Source: an uncultured SAR116 cluster alpha proteobacterium (GTDB taxonomy: Bacteria; Pseudomonadota; Alphaproteobacteria; Puniceispirillales; Puniceispirillaceae). From it: DNA of 64,000 nt. Made by a program: the position numbers and the translations under genes. Of the stretch, positions 60,977-64,000 are shown piece after piece (positions within the stretch are counted from its first letter, which is position 1; the number at the start of each line of letters is the position of its first letter). The stretch lies in assembly GCA_902573725.1 (NCBI GenBank), contig CACGLE010000003.1, forward strand, positions 1 to 64,000, written 5' to 3'. The notes under the pieces are model-generated. The model searched no databases. It was not told the DNA's origin and saw nothing but the letters and a program-made list of their open reading frames with translations.

Positions 60977-61792
60977 CTATTGTTCAGCAATAACTATACT
61001 TGTTATCAACTTTTCATTGCCGCTACCGTGTCTGATACCTGATAAGGGAACAACATCGTGATAATCAAAACCTGTTGCTAATTTAATATATTTTTCATCC
61101 GGTGAAATTCCATTTGATATATCGAAGCCTACCCATCCTAGCCCATCAACGTGAACTTCGGCCCATGCATGACTGGCCTCTTGAATAATTTTATCACTCA
61201 TCATTAAGTATCCGCTGACATATCTAGCAGAAAAACCAAGAAGCCTTGTAATAGTTAAAAATACATGAACGTGATCTTGACACACACCCTTACCTAACTC
61301 TAACGCTTGTTCAGCACTAGTGGCTATGTTGGTCTTTCCTTTTTTATATAGAATTTTTTTCCTAATGATAGAGGATAACTTGTGTAATAATGAGATATCG
61401 TCGCTTAACCCTTTTCTTTTTAACTTATTAATTTGTGAGCATAACATTTTTATTCTTTTACCAGGAGTAGTTAAAGGTGTTGGTCTGCAAAATAAACCAA
61501 GGGGCAAATTACCATAATGGCCTCCAACCACCCCAAACGTATCTTTCACTTTTACACTTCCGCTGCAAGAAATGGTTATTCTATCTGACATCAAATCATA
61601 CTTACATAAATGAATAATATTACCGTGATAATCCTTACTTTTAAGTTCTAAATTTGCTCCCTCAATCCCGATGCTCCAATCGATAACTTTTTGATTTCCA
61701 TTAGATAATGGGCTTAAATGCAGTCTTTGTATTACTGATTGTGGAATTTCCTCAAATTCGTATGTGGTTTTGTGTTTAATTGAATACAGCAT
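60977..61792 (-). CDS. transglutaminase-like cysteine protease family protein
   Basis: GKGVCQDHVHVFL (Cys), ASHAWAEVHVDGLGWVGFDISNG (His, Asp). Confidence 0.92.
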   Translation of the reverse strand: MLYSIKHKTTYEFEEIPQSVIQRLHLSPLSNGNQKVIDWSIGIEGANLELKSKDYHGNIIHLCKYDLMSDRITISCSGSVKVKDTFGVVGGHYGNLPLGLFCRPTPLTTPGKRIKMLCSQINKLKRKGLSDDISLLHKLSSIIRKKILYKKGKTNIATSAEQALELGKGVCQDHVHVFLTITRLLGFSARYVSGYLMMSDKIIQEASHAWAEVHVDGLGWVGFDISNGISPDEKYIKLATGFDYHDVVPLSGIRHGSGNEKLITSIVIAEQ

Positions 61793-61796
61793 TGTA

Positions 61797-62732
61797 CTAA
61801 AAATTAAAGTCATTGCTAATCTTCTGATTCAAGTTATTAATTTGAATTATCAGATTTGAAATGAAATTCCTTAAGTCTACTGTATGCACATTTGCAACAG
61901 ATGATACATTTAAATCACTTAACAACTTATTACTTAACTTACTTGAATCATAAGATTTATCATATGTAATAGCCAAGTCATTAAGGTTTTCCTTTAGCTC
62001 CCTATAGCAAAATGATATCGACCGAGGCATTCTTTTATCAAAAATAAGAAAATCTGAAATTTCATTCGGTTTTAGACGTCCAGTTTTTAACCAGTTGAAT
62101 GATCGCCAAGCCGAGAGAGAACGCAATAAAATTTCCCATTGAGCCTTATCCTCCTGCCCTCCCATAGTTGAAGCGGTTTCGAGGAGTAAATGATATTTTT
62201 CGTTTATAGCTCTAGCTGTATTATCAGCTCGCTCAATGAAAGTTCCCAAACGGAGAAAATTGAAAATATCATTGTGTAACATTGTTCCGTATAGAGAACC
62301 TCGAAAAAGGGAACTACCTTTAACAATATCTTCAAGAATTATAGGTAAATTTTGGATACTTACTTGGCGTTTTAAGGAATATTCACAATTCATCCAACAT
62401 TCATTCAATGATTGCCATACCTCTTGTGTTAAATATGTTCTAACTGAACGACCATTTTGTCTAGCATTATTCATTAATACTGCGATACTATTTAAGTTTT
62501 GTCGGTCCCTCAGAAGAAAATTAATCACGTTAATCATAGATTTATTTTCGTATGATAAATTAAAAATATCAGAAAAACCGCTTGCCAAGACAATTGAACC
62601 CCATTCATCTTGGTCCTCATCTTTATGAGATAGATAATGATGAAGCGTAGCTTGAATTCGCCTAGCTTTATTTTCGCTTCTCTCAAGATAACGAGCCATC
62701 CAATATAAATTATTGCCATGTCTTCCGAGCAT
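61797..62732 (-). CDS. alpha-E domain protein
   Basis: MLGRHGNNLYWMARYLERSENKARRIQA, FIERADNTARAINEKY; ATG directly follows the upstream TAG. Confidence 0.9.
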   Translation of the reverse strand: MLGRHGNNLYWMARYLERSENKARRIQATLHHYLSHKDEDQDEWGSIVLASGFSDIFNLSYENKSMINVINFLLRDRQNLNSIAVLMNNARQNGRSVRTYLTQEVWQSLNECWMNCEYSLKRQVSIQNLPIILEDIVKGSSLFRGSLYGTMLHNDIFNFLRLGTFIERADNTARAINEKYHLLLETASTMGGQEDKAQWEILLRSLSAWRSFNWLKTGRLKPNEISDFLIFDKRMPRSISFCYRELKENLNDLAITYDKSYDSSKLSNKLLSDLNVSSVANVHTVDLRNFISNLIIQINNLNQKISNDFNF

Positions 62733-64000
62733 CTATGACTCCAACACCCAAGTATCTTTTGTTCCTCCACCTTGGCTTGAATTTACTACCAATGACCCTT
62801 TTTTTAGTGCTACCCTGGTTAGACCGCCGGCAGTTACTTTGATACCCTCAGGAGAGACCAACACAAATGGTCGTAAATCTACATGTCTTGGTGCAAGGCC
62901 TGACTTGGTCAAAATGGGAACTGTGGATAAAGATAATGTTGGTTGAGCTATATAGTTACTAGGGTTTTTTAAAAGCTTTCGCTTAAATGAAGCAATCTCT
63001 CTATTACTGGATGTTGGTCCAACTAACATTCCATAACCACCAGAACCGTGGACCTCTTTCACGACTAATTTACTAAGATTTTCAATTACATAAGATAAAC
63101 TAGATTTTTCTGAGCAACGCCAAGTTGGGATATTATTTAAGATGGGTTTATCACCCATATAGAATTTCACAATTTCCGGCATATACGAATAAATTGCTTT
63201 GTCATCTGCTATGCCGGAACCAGGAGCGTTAGCGAGCATAAGTCTTTTTTCTCTATACGCATCAAAAATTCCTGGTGAACCAAGAAGACTATGTGGGTTG
63301 AAGGATAGTGGATCCAAGTATTCATCATCAATTCGTCTATAAATAACGTCAACTTTTTGGGTTCCAGCAGTAGTATTAATGATTATGTTGCCCCCATCTA
63401 ACTCTAAATCAGTTCCCTGAATTAATTCCACACCCATCTCATCGGCGAGAAAAGAATGTTCATAATAGGCTGAGTTGTGAACGCCAGGTGTAAGTACCAC
63501 TATAGTTGGATTATCGCATATTTCTCTGCTTGATTTTGCGAGTGCGTCATATAAATGTTTCGGATAATCTGCGATTGATTTTACTTTATTATCAGCGAAC
63601 AACTCTGGAAACATATGCCTCATTGTCGATCGATTCTCAATCATGTATGAAACGCCTGATGGCACCCTAGCATTATCCTCAAGGACAAAAAAATCATTCT
63701 CAGCAGTTCTAACAATATCAATGCCTACAATGTGTGTGTAAATGTTACCTGGTGGTTTGAAGCCACACATTTGTGGCAAAAAAGCTTTATTATGGTTAAT
63801 TAATTCAGATGGAACAATGCCTGCCTTGACTATTTCTTGCTTATTGTACACATCGCTTAAAAATGCATTTATTGCAGCCACTCGTTGAACAATGCCTTTC
63901 TCTAGACGCCTCCACTCTTCTTCAAGAATTATTCTCGGTATAATGTCAAATGGAATCAAACGTTCCTGGTCGTCTTTATTACCATAAACGTTAAAGGTAA
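62733..64000 (-). CDS. circularly permuted ATP-grasp protein (N-terminus outside window)
   Basis: Frame stays open to the window end (TFNVYGNKDDQERLIPFDIIPRII); VLEDNARVPSGVSYMIENR; VVKEVHGSGGYGMLVGP. Confidence 0.92.
   Translation of the reverse strand, partial: TFNVYGNKDDQERLIPFDIIPRIILEEEWRRLEKGIVQRVAAINAFLSDVYNKQEIVKAGIVPSELINHNKAFLPQMCGFKPPGNIYTHIVGIDIVRTAENDFFVLEDNARVPSGVSYMIENRSTMRHMFPELFADNKVKSIADYPKHLYDALAKSSREICDNPTIVVLTPGVHNSAYYEHSFLADEMGVELIQGTDLELDGGNIIINTTAGTQKVDVIYRRIDDEYLDPLSFNPHSLLGSPGIFDAYREKRLMLANAPGSGIADDKAIYSYMPEIVKFYMGDKPILNNIPTWRCSEKSSLSYVIENLSKLVVKEVHGSGGYGMLVGPTSSNREIASFKRKLLKNPSNYIAQPTLSLSTVPILTKSGLAPRHVDLRPFVLVSPEGIKVTAGGLTRVALKKGSLVVNSSQGGGTKDTWVLES

Noticed and set aside
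1-64000. CRISPR arrays, transposases, integrases or prophage genes
   Set aside because: None recognised on reading all ORFs and intergenic regions; no regular spaced repeats noticed

Overview
The window is low-GC bacterial chromosome, gene-dense, probably from a marine-type alphaproteobacterium (inferred from gene content and synteny; not proven). Both ends cut genes: gltB at the left, a circularly permuted ATP-grasp gene at the right. From left to right it holds: gltB (partial), GNAT, GST, a hydrolase and a GT4 glycosyltransferase; a translation block thrS-infC-rpmI-rplT-pheS-pheT; leuA (-) and lepA; tRNA-Ser(GGA); several small orphan genes (DUF2652-like, DUF4174-like); queF; psiE-like; a full phosphate block phoR-phoB-pstSCAB-phoU (-); an M24 peptidase and a DctPQM TRAP transporter; and a roughly 21-kb catabolic island (about 36.6-58.0 kb). 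The island contains a ureohydrolase, an amidase, an amino-acid ABC importer with no visible ATPase, an M16 protease homologue, a racemase-like/class III aminotransferase fusion, a second class III aminotransferase, a PotABCD-type importer, GntR, RidA, an aldehyde dehydrogenase, a class I/II aminotransferase and a two-domain cyclase-family protein. A GAPDH-ArsJ arsenate-detoxification pair sits inside it. The right end carries an Anbu proteasome-like / transglutaminase / alpha-E / ATP-grasp cluster. The best candidates for something undescribed are: the catabolic island with its one-cysteine racemase-aminotransferase fusion; the half-degenerate tandem cyclase; a 22-bp motif shared by two promoters 20 kb apart; a possible PhoB box in front of GAPDH-ArsJ; and a putative leuA attenuator. 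No CRISPR array, transposase, integrase or prophage was seen. All family names come from reading motifs in the translations; no database search was possible.
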